Assembly: GCA_045577175.1 (NCBI GenBank)
Contig: JAZNHT010000070.1
Span: forward strand, 1-63,927
Origin: SIG701 sp045577175
GTDB taxonomy: Bacteria; Bacillota; Clostridia; Oscillospirales; CAG-272
Reading direction: 5' to 3'
DNA: 63,927 nucleotides
Shown here: positions 26,536 through 36,033 of the stretch, piece after piece
Layout: each line of letters opens with the position of its first letter
How positions within the stretch are numbered: position 1 is the stretch's first letter
Made by a program: the position numbers and the translations under genes
Notes under the pieces: generated by a model
The model's database searches: none
Seen by the model: the letters and a program-made list of their open reading frames with translations, nothing else
What the model was told of the DNA's origin: nothing

Positions 26536-26682
26536 TTACTTCTTGTTGTTCTCGCAATCCTGGTTGGCAACGCCGCAGGAGGTCTTGCAAGCGGACTGGC
26601 AGGAGGTCTGGCACTCGCCGCAGCCGCCGTGCTTAGCGGAATCCTTCAGATCACGGGTCTTAACGGTAACGATTCTTTTCAT
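26536..26682 (-). CDS. SCIFF (six-cysteine) ribosomal peptide
   Basis: A 48-aa peptide precursor that starts at ATG 26682 with AAAGGAG upstream. It begins MKRIVTVKTRDLKDSAKHGG and then has six cysteines at residues 21, 24, 28, 32, 36 and 43 within GCGECQTSCQSACKTSC and following residues, the SCIFF hallmark. The maturase encoded downstream links cysteine sulphur to a backbone carbon, typically of a threonine. The biological role of SCIFF is still unclear. Confidence 0.95.
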   Translation of the reverse strand: MKRIVTVKTRDLKDSAKHGGCGECQTSCQSACKTSCGVANQDCENNKK

Positions 26683-26722
26683 GGTAGTAGCTCCTTTATG
26701 TAGATGATTAGCATACGAAAAT

Positions 26723-26751
26723 AGTATACACTATTTGTGAAAATATGTCAA
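26723..26751 (-). promoter_or_regulatory. Promoter of the SCIFF transcript
   Basis: Minus strand TTGACA (26746-26751), 17-bp spacer, TATACT (26723-26728). Confidence 0.88.
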
Positions 26752-26791
26752 GGGATAAGCGAAAAAAACGAGAAATTTCGTGTCGGAAAGA

Positions 26792-27961
26792 TCAGAATTT
26801 GCGCCAGACCATCTTGTTTACGACGCCCGTGTAGGACTGGATGATCTTCACAACTTTCGTAGAGACGTTCTCCTCGATATAATCGGGGACGGGGATGCCG
26901 TAGTCACCGTTTCGGTTCATTTCGACGGCGGTTTCGACGGACTGCAGCAGTCCCAGCGTATCAATACCGGAGAGGATGAAGCACGCCTTGTCAAGCGCCT
27001 CCGGACGCTCGGTGGAGGTGCGGATGCAGACGGCGGGGAAGGGCTTGCCGATCGAGGTGAAGAAACTGGACTCCTCAGGCAGGGTTCCGCTGTCGGAGAC
27101 GACGGCAAACGCATTCATCTGCAGGCAGTTGTAGTCGTGGAAGCCGAGCGGCTCGTGCTGAATTACGCGGCGGTCGAGTTTGAATCCGCTTGCGGCGAGA
27201 CGGTTGCGGCTTCTCGGATGGCAGGAGTACAAAATCGGCATGTCGTACTTCTCCGCCATCTCGTTGATCGCGGTGAAGAGGCTCGTGAAGTTCTTCTCCG
27301 TGTCGATGTTCTCCTCACGGTGGGCGGAGAGCAGGATGTATTTTCCTTTTGTGAGTCCGAGACGGGCGTGGATGTCGCTTGCTTCAATCTCGGGGAGATT
27401 GTTTCTGAGCACCTCCGCCATAGGCGAGCCGGTCACGTACGTGCGCTCCTTCGGCAGACCGCAATCGGCAAGATAGCGGCGTGCGTGCTCGGAGTACGCC
27501 ATATTCACGTCGGAGATGATGTCCACGATGCGGCGGTTCGTCTCCTCCGGCAGGCACTCATCCTTACAGCGGTTGCCTGCTTCCATGTGGAAGATCGGGA
27601 TATGCAGACGCTTCGCGCCGATGACGGAGAGGCACGAGTTCGTGTCGCCGAGAACGAGCACGGCGTCCGGTTTGATTTCCGCCATCAGCTTGTAGCTTTT
27701 CGCAATAATGTTGCCGCAGGTTTCGCCGAGATCGGCACCGACCGCATCGAGATACACCTCGGGATCGGCGAGCTTCAGATCCTTGAAAAACACGCCGTTC
27801 AGATTGTAGTCATAATTTTGACCCGTGTGTGCGAGGATCGTATCAAAATACGTGCGGCACTTCGTGATAACCGCCGCGAGACGGATGATCTCGGGACGCG
27901 TGCCGACGATGATTAAAAGTTTCAGTTTTCCGTTTTCTTTCCAAGTGACGTTTTCAAACAT
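26792..27961 (-). CDS. capG: Non-hydrolysing UDP-HexNAc 2-epimerase (CapG/FnlC type)
   Basis: A 389-aa GT-B-fold epimerase. IIVGTRPEIIRLAAVI, HMEAGNRCKDECLPEETNR and SDSGTLPEESSFF are the WecB-family signatures. Following CapE and CapF, it is expected to convert UDP-2-acetamido-2,6-dideoxy-L-talose to UDP-N-acetyl-L-fucosamine; a plain UDP-GlcNAc 2-epimerase role is the alternative. Its ATG overlaps the stop of capF. It is the last gene of the polysaccharide operon. Confidence 0.9.
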   Translation of the reverse strand: MFENVTWKENGKLKLLIIVGTRPEIIRLAAVITKCRTYFDTILAHTGQNYDYNLNGVFFKDLKLADPEVYLDAVGADLGETCGNIIAKSYKLMAEIKPDAVLVLGDTNSCLSVIGAKRLHIPIFHMEAGNRCKDECLPEETNRRIVDIISDVNMAYSEHARRYLADCGLPKERTYVTGSPMAEVLRNNLPEIEASDIHARLGLTKGKYILLSAHREENIDTEKNFTSLFTAINEMAEKYDMPILYSCHPRSRNRLAASGFKLDRRVIQHEPLGFHDYNCLQMNAFAVVSDSGTLPEESSFFTSIGKPFPAVCIRTSTERPEALDKACFILSGIDTLGLLQSVETAVEMNRNGDYGIPVPDYIEENVSTKVVKIIQSYTGVVNKMVWRKF

Positions 27962-29160
27962 TACTCTACCACCTCAAAAAATGTGTCGGGTTTATTCGGG
28001 TCGAAGCATTCGTTCGCCCACATGACCGTTACCAGATCGTCCGTGTCGGACAGATTGATAATGTTGTGCGTGTAGCCGGGGAGCATGTGGATCGCCTCAA
28101 TCTTCTCGCCGGAGACTTCGAAATTCAAGACCTCGTCCGTGCCGATTTTGCGAAGCTGAATCAGACCGCGACCGCTGACCACGATGAAAAATTCCCATTT
28201 TGTGTGGTGCCAGTGCTGTCCCTTCGTGATGCCCGGCTTGGAAATATTCACGCTGATCTGTCCGCATTTGTCGCTGCGGAGAAGCTCCGTGAACGAGCCG
28301 CGCGCATCCACGTTCATCTTCAAAGGAAACGCGATTTTCTCCTTCGGCAAATACGAGAGGTACGTGCTGTACAGCTTTTTCGCAAACGAGCCGTGCGGAA
28401 TCTCCGGCATGATGAGCGTTTCCGGCTGTGCCTTGAACGATTCAAGCAGGGAAACGATCTCACCGAGCGTTACGCGGTGTGTGATCGGGGCGGCGCAGTA
28501 GCGACCTTCCTCGGTGAGAACGGTGTTGATGCCGTCAAATTCGCATCTGTGGGCGTGTCCCTCCAGCGCGCAGATCATCTCGTCCACGAGATCATCGATG
28601 TAAAGAAGCTCAAGCTGTACTGCAGGATCGCTCACCGTGATCGGCAGATCGTTTGCGATGTTGTTGCAGAACGTCGCCACGGCGGAGTTGTAATTCGGGC
28701 GGCACCACTTGCCGAACAGATTCGGGAAGCGGTAGACGAAAACGTCAGCCCCCGTCTCCTCCGCATAGCGGAAGAAGAGATCCTCACCCGCCTTTTTGCT
28801 TCTGCCGTAATCGCTGTCGTAGCGTCCGATCAGCGTAGCCTGAATCGAGCTGGAGAGCACGATCGGACAGGTGTTATGATGCTTTTTCAGCGTATCGAGC
28901 AGGGTGGAGGCAAAGCCGAAATTCCCCTGCATAAATTCCTCGGGATTCTGCGGACGGTTGACACCTGCGAGGTTGAAGACGAAATCCGCCTTCGCGCACG
29001 CCTCATCGAGAAGCACAGCGGGAGAATCAATATCGTACAGATACAGCTCGTTCACCGCGAGTTCGGGGTGTGTCTTGTCCTTGCCGTCGCGGATAGATTC
29101 AAGCACCGCAGTGAGATTCTTCCCCACAAATCCGGCGGCACCGGTAATCAGAATGTTCAT
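27961..29160 (-). CDS. capF: CapF-type SDR-cupin reductase
   Basis: A 399-aa bifunctional protein. The N-terminal SDR part has ILITGAAGFVGKNLTAVL and the active-site region YGRSKKAGED. The C-terminal part (from about residue 270) is a cupin with KPGITKGQHWHHTKWEFF metal ligands. This architecture is specific to CapF/FnlB/WbjC, which makes the L-talose intermediate on the way to UDP-L-FucNAc. It lies between capE and capG with overlapping or nearly abutting ends. Confidence 0.93.
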   Translation of the reverse strand: MNILITGAAGFVGKNLTAVLESIRDGKDKTHPELAVNELYLYDIDSPAVLLDEACAKADFVFNLAGVNRPQNPEEFMQGNFGFASTLLDTLKKHHNTCPIVLSSSIQATLIGRYDSDYGRSKKAGEDLFFRYAEETGADVFVYRFPNLFGKWCRPNYNSAVATFCNNIANDLPITVSDPAVQLELLYIDDLVDEMICALEGHAHRCEFDGINTVLTEEGRYCAAPITHRVTLGEIVSLLESFKAQPETLIMPEIPHGSFAKKLYSTYLSYLPKEKIAFPLKMNVDARGSFTELLRSDKCGQISVNISKPGITKGQHWHHTKWEFFIVVSGRGLIQLRKIGTDEVLNFEVSGEKIEAIHMLPGYTHNIINLSDTDDLVTVMWANECFDPNKPDTFFEVVE

Positions 29161-29163
29161 CCG

Positions 29164-30210
29164 TTATTTCCCCATTTTCGCAAGCTCTTCCTGAATGTAG
29201 GCGAGGGATGCGATTTTTGCTTTCGTCTCCTCCACCGTGAGCAGCTTCGTGTTGCTCGAGTTGAACTCGGTCAGCGTGTTGCGCTCGGTATTGCCCTCGT
29301 GGAAATACTTGTCGTAGTTCAGACCGCGCTTGTCGCACGGCACGCGGTAGAAGTTGCCCATGTCGATAGCACCGGCGCACTCCTCATTCGTCAGAAGCGT
29401 TTCGTACATCTTCTCGCCGTGGCGGATACCGATGACCTTGATCGCGTTCTTGTCGCCGCCGAACAGCTCGCATACCGCCTCCGCCTGTGTCTGGATCGTG
29501 CAGGCAGGTGCCTTCTGTACGAGGATATCGCCGCTTTCACCGTGCTCAAATGCGAACAGAACGAGATCGACCGCCTCGTCCAGCGACATGATAAAGCGCG
29601 TCATGCTGCCGTCTGTGATCGTGATCGGATTGCCGGAGCGGATCTGTTCGATCCACAGCGGAATGACGGAGCCGCGTGAGCACATGACGTTGCCGTATCT
29701 CGTGCAGCAGATTTTCGTCTTGTCGGGGGATACCGTGCGCGATTTTGCAACGATGACCTTCTCCATCATCGCCTTGGACGTGCCCATCGCATTGACGGGA
29801 TACGCCGCCTTGTCCGTCGAGAGGCAGACGACGTTCTTGACGCCGGCTTCAATCGCGGCGGTCAGCACGTTTTCTGTGCCGAGGACGTTCGTTTTGACCG
29901 CCTCAATCGGGAAAAATTCGCACGACGGCACCTGCTTGAGTGCAGCCGCGTGGAAGATGTAATCCACGCCGTGCATGGCGTTTTTCACGCTTGCGAGATC
30001 GCGGACGTCACCGATGTAGAACTTGATTTTTTCGGCGACCTCGGGCATTTTTACCTGAAATTCGTGGCGCATATCGTCCTGCTTCTTTTCGTCGCGGGAG
30101 AAGATGCGGATCTCTCCAATATCGGTGCGCAGGAAGCGGTTGAGTACGGCGTTGCCGAACGAGCCCGTACCGCCCGTGATGAGCAGGGTTTTGTTTGTGA
30201 ACAGTGACAT
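29164..30210 (-). CDS. capE: CapE-type UDP-GlcNAc 4,6-dehydratase/5-epimerase
   Basis: A 348-aa SDR enzyme. TLLITGGTGSFGNAVLNRFL is the NAD site, and ALKQVPSCEFFPIEAVKTN and YGNVMCSRGSVIPLW are CapE/FnlA/FlaA1-type signatures; the Tyr/Lys catalytic pair is replaced by the MxxxK form typical of this subfamily (MGTSKAMMEK). It starts the UDP-L-FucNAc route from UDP-GlcNAc. It is followed three bases later by capF. Confidence 0.92.
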   Translation of the reverse strand: MSLFTNKTLLITGGTGSFGNAVLNRFLRTDIGEIRIFSRDEKKQDDMRHEFQVKMPEVAEKIKFYIGDVRDLASVKNAMHGVDYIFHAAALKQVPSCEFFPIEAVKTNVLGTENVLTAAIEAGVKNVVCLSTDKAAYPVNAMGTSKAMMEKVIVAKSRTVSPDKTKICCTRYGNVMCSRGSVIPLWIEQIRSGNPITITDGSMTRFIMSLDEAVDLVLFAFEHGESGDILVQKAPACTIQTQAEAVCELFGGDKNAIKVIGIRHGEKMYETLLTNEECAGAIDMGNFYRVPCDKRGLNYDKYFHEGNTERNTLTEFNSSNTKLLTVEETKAKIASLAYIQEELAKMGK

Positions 30211-30283
30211 GGGGATATACCTCCGAATTTTAGATGATTCTTGTATTCATTGTCGAAGTGATTCTTGTGTTTTGGAAAGGACT

Positions 30284-31132
30284 TTATGGAAGTGTGTGCT
30301 TTTCCGTATCTCCGGGTGTTTGCATACAGGAGGAATCTTCTGTAATATATGCAACGTAGTTGTGATGGCTTACTCTGTCTTCTTCGGCAGGGAGTTTCAT
30401 GTAATCGCCGTAAAAACTGGTTAACCATTCGTCGTAACCTACCGGAGCTTTATAGGTCTTTCCTTCAAATTCGACATCAATAAATGACACAAAGACTCTT
30501 TTGTTGCATATCATACGCACGAAAGATGTGAAATTTCCGACTCTGGTTGTTGGGTGCGCGGCGTATTGCTTTGCGTTTTTTACCATTTTTTTGATCGTAT
30601 CCTGGGGATAAACGATCCTATAAAACGCTTTTCGGATATGCTTCAAGATATTTTTTAAAGAATTACTACTGTCCCACGTAAGAAGGTTTTTTCTGTTAAA
30701 AATATGTCGCAGAGCATCTCTTTTATCGTACATCTTCTTGACAAGCAAATCGTCGTCGGGTGCGTTATCGTACACTTTTACATCAATGTTTATAGCCCCT
30801 TTGTAACCTTTTTCGTCAGGCTCGTACAGTACAGTGCATGTATCCCATATTTTTCCGTGAGGAACATAAAAACCGGGAGTGTTTTCTATGCACACAAAGC
30901 GGTATCTGGTATTTGATTCATTGAATGTTTGAGCAAATTTTTCATAGTCTTCCCGAAGCATTCCGATATCAATATCGTCATCCCACGGTATATATCCTTT
31001 GTGGCGTATTGCTCCCAGTAAGGAGCCGCAATCTAACCAGTAGGATATATTGTTTTTTTCACAAAATAAAGCGACGCAGTCGAGAATATCTAACTGTATT
31101 TTTTTTAATTCTTCTCCGTAAACTCTTCTCAT
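30284..31132 (-). CDS. LicD-family phosphotransferase
   Basis: A 282-aa protein that starts at ATG 31132 with GAAAGGA upstream. SYWLDCGSLLGAIRHKGYIP followed by WDDDIDIGM is the LicD nucleotidyltransferase-like active motif. LicD proteins attach phosphocholine or related phospho-substituents to surface glycans. It lies between the flippase and the CapE genes in the polysaccharide operon, so it probably decorates the repeat unit. The substituent cannot be identified here. Confidence 0.88.
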   Translation of the reverse strand: MRRVYGEELKKIQLDILDCVALFCEKNNISYWLDCGSLLGAIRHKGYIPWDDDIDIGMLREDYEKFAQTFNESNTRYRFVCIENTPGFYVPHGKIWDTCTVLYEPDEKGYKGAINIDVKVYDNAPDDDLLVKKMYDKRDALRHIFNRKNLLTWDSSNSLKNILKHIRKAFYRIVYPQDTIKKMVKNAKQYAAHPTTRVGNFTSFVRMICNKRVFVSFIDVEFEGKTYKAPVGYDEWLTSFYGDYMKLPAEEDRVSHHNYVAYITEDSSCMQTPGDTEKHTLP

Positions 31133-31206
31133 GTAACGGTATCCTTTCAAAAACATGTGGTGGTAATGGGATGAGACTGGTGTATGATGTGGGTGCCCAG
31201 AAGCAA

Positions 31207-32502
31207 TTATTTGCGGGGATTCTTTAGTCCTTTCAATAGAATCGCTTCTATCATAAGGATGGAATTTTCCTTGAACGGTTTGATAAAGAAAGGAGCGATA
31301 ACCGTAGTTGTCATTTGGGCGAGAAGAGAGGCAAACGCTGCGCCGCACGTTCCCCACAGGGGAATCATAAAGAAATTCAGAATAACGTTGGCCACGGCGG
31401 CAGACACATACAGCCAAATCAAATATTTTTGTTTGTTTTTACATACAATCCAAGCGTTTCTTGCCACGCCGAGATAGGAGAATGCCGTATACCACGTGGC
31501 AATGCGGAGCGGTGCTACAGACGGTAAGTAGTCACTGCCATACAGGAGGGATACAACGGGATTGGCGAGCAGGACGAACAAGATTGACACAACAGTGGAA
31601 AGATAGAAAACAATGGCGTACAGCAATTTGTTTTTGCGAATGAATTCGTCCTCGTTTTCGTTTTTGTGATCCTCCATAATTAATGGGCGCATAGATGCAA
31701 TAATTGCACTTAGCACAAAGCACCACAGATTGCATATGTTCGTGGCCGTAGAATAGTACCCGACTTCCGCCGGAGAGAGCATCTGTTTCAACATGATTTT
31801 ATCTGCTTGGGCATATACGGAGACCATCAGTCCGGGCAGGATAAAATGAACACTTTGCGAGAGAAGACGCTTACAGCAGTTTTTGGATGCGCGTAGTTTC
31901 CCGCCACAGTATTTTTTGTAGCAGATAAACAGCAGAATTCCAATGACGATATAATCAATGGATAGGGAGAGCGCAAAAAATTTCACGTCCTTACCGGTTG
32001 CCAAAAGAAAGATTTTGTAGATCGTCATAACCGTGTATGATACTAAAGCTGCAGTAGAGGTTACTTTTGAGAGGAGTTTTGCCTGAAACCAGTAGTTGAA
32101 AACCTCAAACACGTGAAATATGATACCGATTGAACTGAGGAAAACGACGGCAATGGCGGTGGGATCATCGCGGTCGATCACGCAAACGATAGCAAGAATA
32201 ACCACCACGGAGAAAAAACCGGACAGAAGACGAAGCAAGATGGAGGAGCCGAGAATTTCGCCGTCATCCTCGGGGTGATCAATAAACTCTTTTACCAGAA
32301 TACTATTGATACCCAAAGTACAGATGGAAGCAAAGAAAGCGGTATACGTATTTGCATAGTTGATGAGTCCGTAATTATCGGGGCCGAGATAGCGAGCGGT
32401 CAGTACGCCGACAATCAAGGAGATCATCATTTGGACAATTTTTTCACCGATCATCCACCCGGCGTTTTTGACGGCCTTGTTTTTTAGAAATGCTGGAATC
32501 AT
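31207..32502 (-). CDS. wzx: Wzx-type polysaccharide flippase
   Basis: A 431-aa polytopic MATE/MOP-superfamily protein with 12 or more membrane helices. KNAGWMIGEKIVQMMISLIVGVLTARYLGP is the standard N terminus of O-antigen/teichoic-acid flippases. It moves the lipid-linked repeat unit across the membrane. Its start overlaps the stop of the glycosyltransferase gene upstream. Confidence 0.9.
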   Translation of the reverse strand: MIPAFLKNKAVKNAGWMIGEKIVQMMISLIVGVLTARYLGPDNYGLINYANTYTAFFASICTLGINSILVKEFIDHPEDDGEILGSSILLRLLSGFFSVVVILAIVCVIDRDDPTAIAVVFLSSIGIIFHVFEVFNYWFQAKLLSKVTSTAALVSYTVMTIYKIFLLATGKDVKFFALSLSIDYIVIGILLFICYKKYCGGKLRASKNCCKRLLSQSVHFILPGLMVSVYAQADKIMLKQMLSPAEVGYYSTATNICNLWCFVLSAIIASMRPLIMEDHKNENEDEFIRKNKLLYAIVFYLSTVVSILFVLLANPVVSLLYGSDYLPSVAPLRIATWYTAFSYLGVARNAWIVCKNKQKYLIWLYVSAAVANVILNFFMIPLWGTCGAAFASLLAQMTTTVIAPFFIKPFKENSILMIEAILLKGLKNPRK

Positions 32503-33653
32503 TTTTTATACCATCCGTTGCTGATGATTTCCGCCTTGCTGCACACGTCGCATTCAAACGGCGAGTCCGTGCTTTTTGAGGAACGGAGCGTCTCAGCCAG
32601 TTGTAAAAAGCGCCGTGCGGCGTTTTCTGCATTCCATTCCTCGCGCATTGTCAGATATGCGTTTTTCGAGAGTTGTTTTCGGCGTTCCGGATGGTCTAGC
32701 AGCTCTGTTACGTGTTTATATATACAGTCAATATCTCCGGTCTTGTATAGCAGTCCGTTTTCACCCTCACGGATAAGAAACGGTGCGGCACCAATATTGC
32801 GATCGACCACAACAGCGCACGCAGAGTTCATAGATTCATTGAGTACAGCACCCCACCCCTCGTTTCGATCGGAGGTGAACAAAAACAGCTCGCTTTTCTC
32901 CATATAAGCACGTACTTCCTGCGGTTTCATAGAGCCGAGGGGGTGAACTGTGTCGGATAGATTTTCTGCGGCGATTCTTTCGGTGATTTCATCCAGAAGA
33001 ACACCGTTTCCGATCATATTGATTTCAAAATCATAGCCGTCTTTTTTTAGCCTTTTGGCAATTTCCAGCGGGATTTCGGGGTGCTTCCAATCGATAAAAC
33101 GCCCGCACCAGAGGATAGAATTTTGCTTTTTTTCTCGGATCAAGGTGTCAATGTTTTCATAGACTTTTACCTCGGGGAAATATCCCCATTTGTACGTCCG
33201 ATTCAAAAAAGTCAGCGATTTGGCGTAATCTCCCGCCGTATATGCGCTGGCACAAAGCATATACAAGGATTTGTGCCGTCTGTGCAGCTTATGGAACTTA
33301 AGAAAGTGGACGGGGAGCTTCCAGTAGGGAGTATGCCTTTTATAAATCCGTTCCGAGTAACGAAAGGTGAGTTTCTCGGCAAGAAGGCGGTTTTGAATCA
33401 ACGCATCGGGTGCACCGCCAAAAATTACGGCGTCCGCATGATCGATTAGGTCTTGCGCCTTCTCGGTAAAAGCAAGCTCTGGCGGCAGTACATAAGAGGG
33501 GATGATCGTCTCGCCGTAGCCCAGACTTCGCCGTTCGTCATTCATTTGTTTCGTTTCGATAAAACGATATTCTCCATTGGTGAGACGGAACAGCTCGTCA
33601 GAAAGCGGTTTTTGATGGTGATTGAAATAACTGGACACAAATACAATCTTCAT
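32499..33653 (-). CDS. GT4-type glycosyltransferase
   Basis: A 384-aa GT-B enzyme. The C-terminal half has FTSDRNEGWGAVLNESMNSAC, the GT4 nucleotide-sugar signature with a usual E-x7-E arrangement, and KHPEIPLEIAKRLKKDGYD. It probably adds one sugar of the repeat unit on the cytoplasmic side. Donor and acceptor are unknown. It overlaps the flippase gene. Confidence 0.87.
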   Translation of the reverse strand: MKIVFVSSYFNHHQKPLSDELFRLTNGEYRFIETKQMNDERRSLGYGETIIPSYVLPPELAFTEKAQDLIDHADAVIFGGAPDALIQNRLLAEKLTFRYSERIYKRHTPYWKLPVHFLKFHKLHRRHKSLYMLCASAYTAGDYAKSLTFLNRTYKWGYFPEVKVYENIDTLIREKKQNSILWCGRFIDWKHPEIPLEIAKRLKKDGYDFEINMIGNGVLLDEITERIAAENLSDTVHPLGSMKPQEVRAYMEKSELFLFTSDRNEGWGAVLNESMNSACAVVVDRNIGAAPFLIREGENGLLYKTGDIDCIYKHVTELLDHPERRKQLSKNAYLTMREEWNAENAARRFLQLAETLRSSKSTDSPFECDVCSKAEIISNGWYKK

Positions 33654-33675
33654 ATTCTCGTCCTCCTTTGCGGCA

Positions 33676-34878
33676 TTATTTCAGCAGTGCCTGATAGATT
33701 TCGAAATATTCCCGTGCCATGCGCGAGTCGGCGTATTTTTTGAAAGCGGCGGAGGCCATATCTGCCGCTGTATTTTCGTTTTTGAAGGACAGCCACTTTT
33801 CGCGGATTCGTTTTTCCAGCGCATCCGTATCGCCAAACGGCAGAAATTCGGAAAATCCGTCAATGGTGATACTTTCCGATCCGCCTGAGCAGAAGCCTGC
33901 GACGGGCGTGCCGCAGGCAAGAGCTTCCGCTACCGCCATGCCGAACGTTTCGCGCTTGCTTGTCAGCACGGTCAGATTCGCCTTGCGGTACCAATCTGCC
34001 AACTCCTGTTGGTTGGAGAGCCTGCCGAGCAGTGTTACATTTTCGGGGATTTCGCCTTTCACGGAGCACGGACCGGCGACGACAAATTTTACGTTCTCGC
34101 CGCGGAAACGGCGGGCGAGATCCAGAAAATATTCGCCGCCCTTCATGTGGTCGGGCGTATCCGAAAATGCGGACGTAACGTGAAAAATGATTTTTTCATC
34201 CGTCGGGGTATACGGCTTATAATGAAAAATTTCCGGGTTTATGCCGTTCAGAACGGTGTGATTTTCGTAGGAGTTGATTAAGGGGGCTTGCTTTGCACGC
34301 TCCGTCAGCCAAGGTGAGACGTTCACGATAGCGAGCTTTTCGAAGCCGTCGAAAGCAGCTTTCATGCGAGCCCATGCAGTGTGCGTGCGGTCAAAAAAGC
34401 GCGATCCGGTTGCCGTTTTGAGCGTGGGACAACTGCCGCAGCCGGTCTTCCATTTTTCGCAATCGTTTGCAAAGGCGCAGTTTCCGGTGTACAGAAATTC
34501 CGCATGATTCGTCACGACAGTCGGAATCCTATGCTTTTTCAGAAAAGCAAGGAGTGCGTGCACGTTTACCACACATCCGTTCACGGAATGAATATGCACA
34601 ATGTCCGGCTTCTCTTTTTTGATTATACGGCTCACCTTCGCGGTGGAAAGCGGTGCAAATCCGTAGGAGATTCCGGTTACATAGGAAATCCGTCTGTAAA
34701 GCCCCTGCTCAAGCGGCAGGGATACGGCGTATTTTTTCAGATACTCACAGTCGGGCGAGGTGATTTTCGGTGCGCACAGCACGGATTCGTGCCCCTGGGC
34801 GTGCAGATTGCGGCTGATGTCCGCGATGATTTTTCCCGTGCTGCCCGTCTCGGCACCGTTTACGTGCAATACTTTCAT
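33676..34878 (-). CDS. GT4-type glycosyltransferase (WcaC/Fcl-like)
   Basis: A 400-aa GT-B enzyme that starts at ATG 34878 with GAGG upstream. MKVLHVNGAETGSTGKIIAD and CEKWKTGCGSCPTLK resemble a subfamily in which a cysteine-rich segment follows the first domain; KRETFGMAVAEALACGTPVAGF is the GT4 signature. The protein at 38440 shares the same cysteine segment (CEKWKTQCFNCPKRAGYPKS). The sugar specificity is unknown. Confidence 0.88.
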   Translation of the reverse strand: MKVLHVNGAETGSTGKIIADISRNLHAQGHESVLCAPKITSPDCEYLKKYAVSLPLEQGLYRRISYVTGISYGFAPLSTAKVSRIIKKEKPDIVHIHSVNGCVVNVHALLAFLKKHRIPTVVTNHAEFLYTGNCAFANDCEKWKTGCGSCPTLKTATGSRFFDRTHTAWARMKAAFDGFEKLAIVNVSPWLTERAKQAPLINSYENHTVLNGINPEIFHYKPYTPTDEKIIFHVTSAFSDTPDHMKGGEYFLDLARRFRGENVKFVVAGPCSVKGEIPENVTLLGRLSNQQELADWYRKANLTVLTSKRETFGMAVAEALACGTPVAGFCSGGSESITIDGFSEFLPFGDTDALEKRIREKWLSFKNENTAADMASAAFKKYADSRMAREYFEIYQALLK

Positions 34879-34893
34879 ATATAACCTCAATCC

Positions 34894-36027
34894 TTAGTTT
34901 TTTTGACAGGAGATCCAGACAAGACACATAACGGAGATTGCATATACGGAGCCTGCGGTAAAGAACGCGGCTTCAATGGACATGTGGACAATGAGCATCA
35001 GCAGACCGATGTATGCGAGCTGCTGATGACACCTTGTTACGGATTTGTGAATTTCAAGAAATCTTCCGCGCAAAAACAGGACGAAGAAGATCGTTACAAA
35101 GATGCCCGAGGTGGCAAATACGCTGAGGTACGCGTTGTGCAGGTTGTCGAATCGGTATTGCGTAAAGCTGCCGAGTATGAATCTAATAATGTTGTAGTTT
35201 TCAAAAACATTGGTGTAAATCGAAAAGCGACCTGTGTCAAATACTTCTCCGAGAATCTGAATCTTTTGGGATGCCTGTTGAAAAAACATGATGAATACGA
35301 AAATGGCAATCGGAATGATGAACGCAAGTTTTGTCAGAATCGCCGTCAGTGCCGGCCATGAATTTTTTCTAAAAAACACGTAGTACAGCGTATATCCACA
35401 GGCAAGGAGCGTGCAGGCGCGAGAGTCCGTAAGGACAATCAGAACGAGTAAAACGATGCTTGCCGCCCCGTAGATGAGTTTCCATTTTGTCTCCTCAAAG
35501 AATGAGATGGCACTGATGAGTATAAAGAAACAGATAAGCAGGTACATACCTGTCTGATTCGGATTACTGTAGCCGAGAGTCAGAGAGGAAATCTGTCTGA
35601 TTCCGTACGGACCGTTGTAGTTGAACGCAATAGGAGACAGTGCCAAAAGCAGGTAGTACACAGCCAATCCCAAAAAGACATAATAGAGCTTTTTTACAAA
35701 GCTGCGCGTTATGTTTTTCGTCGAGAATTGGAGAAAAATCGGGATTTCCCAAAAGCAAAACAGGGCGACAAAGGATTTGTACGTAAATCCGGCAACGGCA
35801 ACAAGGGACAGAAAGGAGAGAATCAGAATGCCGAAAAGAACGATTGCCGACGGGCGCGTAAAGCGCATACGGAACGCCTTCATCATATCGTAGAATGCGG
35901 CAAAGAAAATCATCCACGTGCCGATGCTCATCAACGCGGTTTGCCCCCACGGCTGGGCGACCAAGATCAGAATCATCGCGGTCAGGGCGAAATATCTTGA
36001 TTTATTGGTTACGGGTACTACTTTCAT
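34894..36027 (-). CDS. Wzy-like polysaccharide polymerase, copy 2
   Basis: A 377-aa polytopic protein with about 10-12 membrane helices and a central extracytoplasmic loop (GQTALMSIGTW, YSNPNQTGMYLLICFF, LHNAYLSVFATSGIF), in keeping with O-antigen polymerase/ligase proteins. It is clearly homologous over its full length to the next gene upstream (36034), sharing blocks such as ALFCFWEIPIF and SNPNQTGMYLLICFF. Two such tandem paralogues in one operon are unusual. It probably polymerises repeat units or ligates the polymer to its acceptor. Confidence 0.82.
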   Translation of the reverse strand: MKVVPVTNKSRYFALTAMILILVAQPWGQTALMSIGTWMIFFAAFYDMMKAFRMRFTRPSAIVLFGILILSFLSLVAVAGFTYKSFVALFCFWEIPIFLQFSTKNITRSFVKKLYYVFLGLAVYYLLLALSPIAFNYNGPYGIRQISSLTLGYSNPNQTGMYLLICFFILISAISFFEETKWKLIYGAASIVLLVLIVLTDSRACTLLACGYTLYYVFFRKNSWPALTAILTKLAFIIPIAIFVFIMFFQQASQKIQILGEVFDTGRFSIYTNVFENYNIIRFILGSFTQYRFDNLHNAYLSVFATSGIFVTIFFVLFLRGRFLEIHKSVTRCHQQLAYIGLLMLIVHMSIEAAFFTAGSVYAISVMCLVWISCQKN

Positions 36028-36033
36028 GATGTG

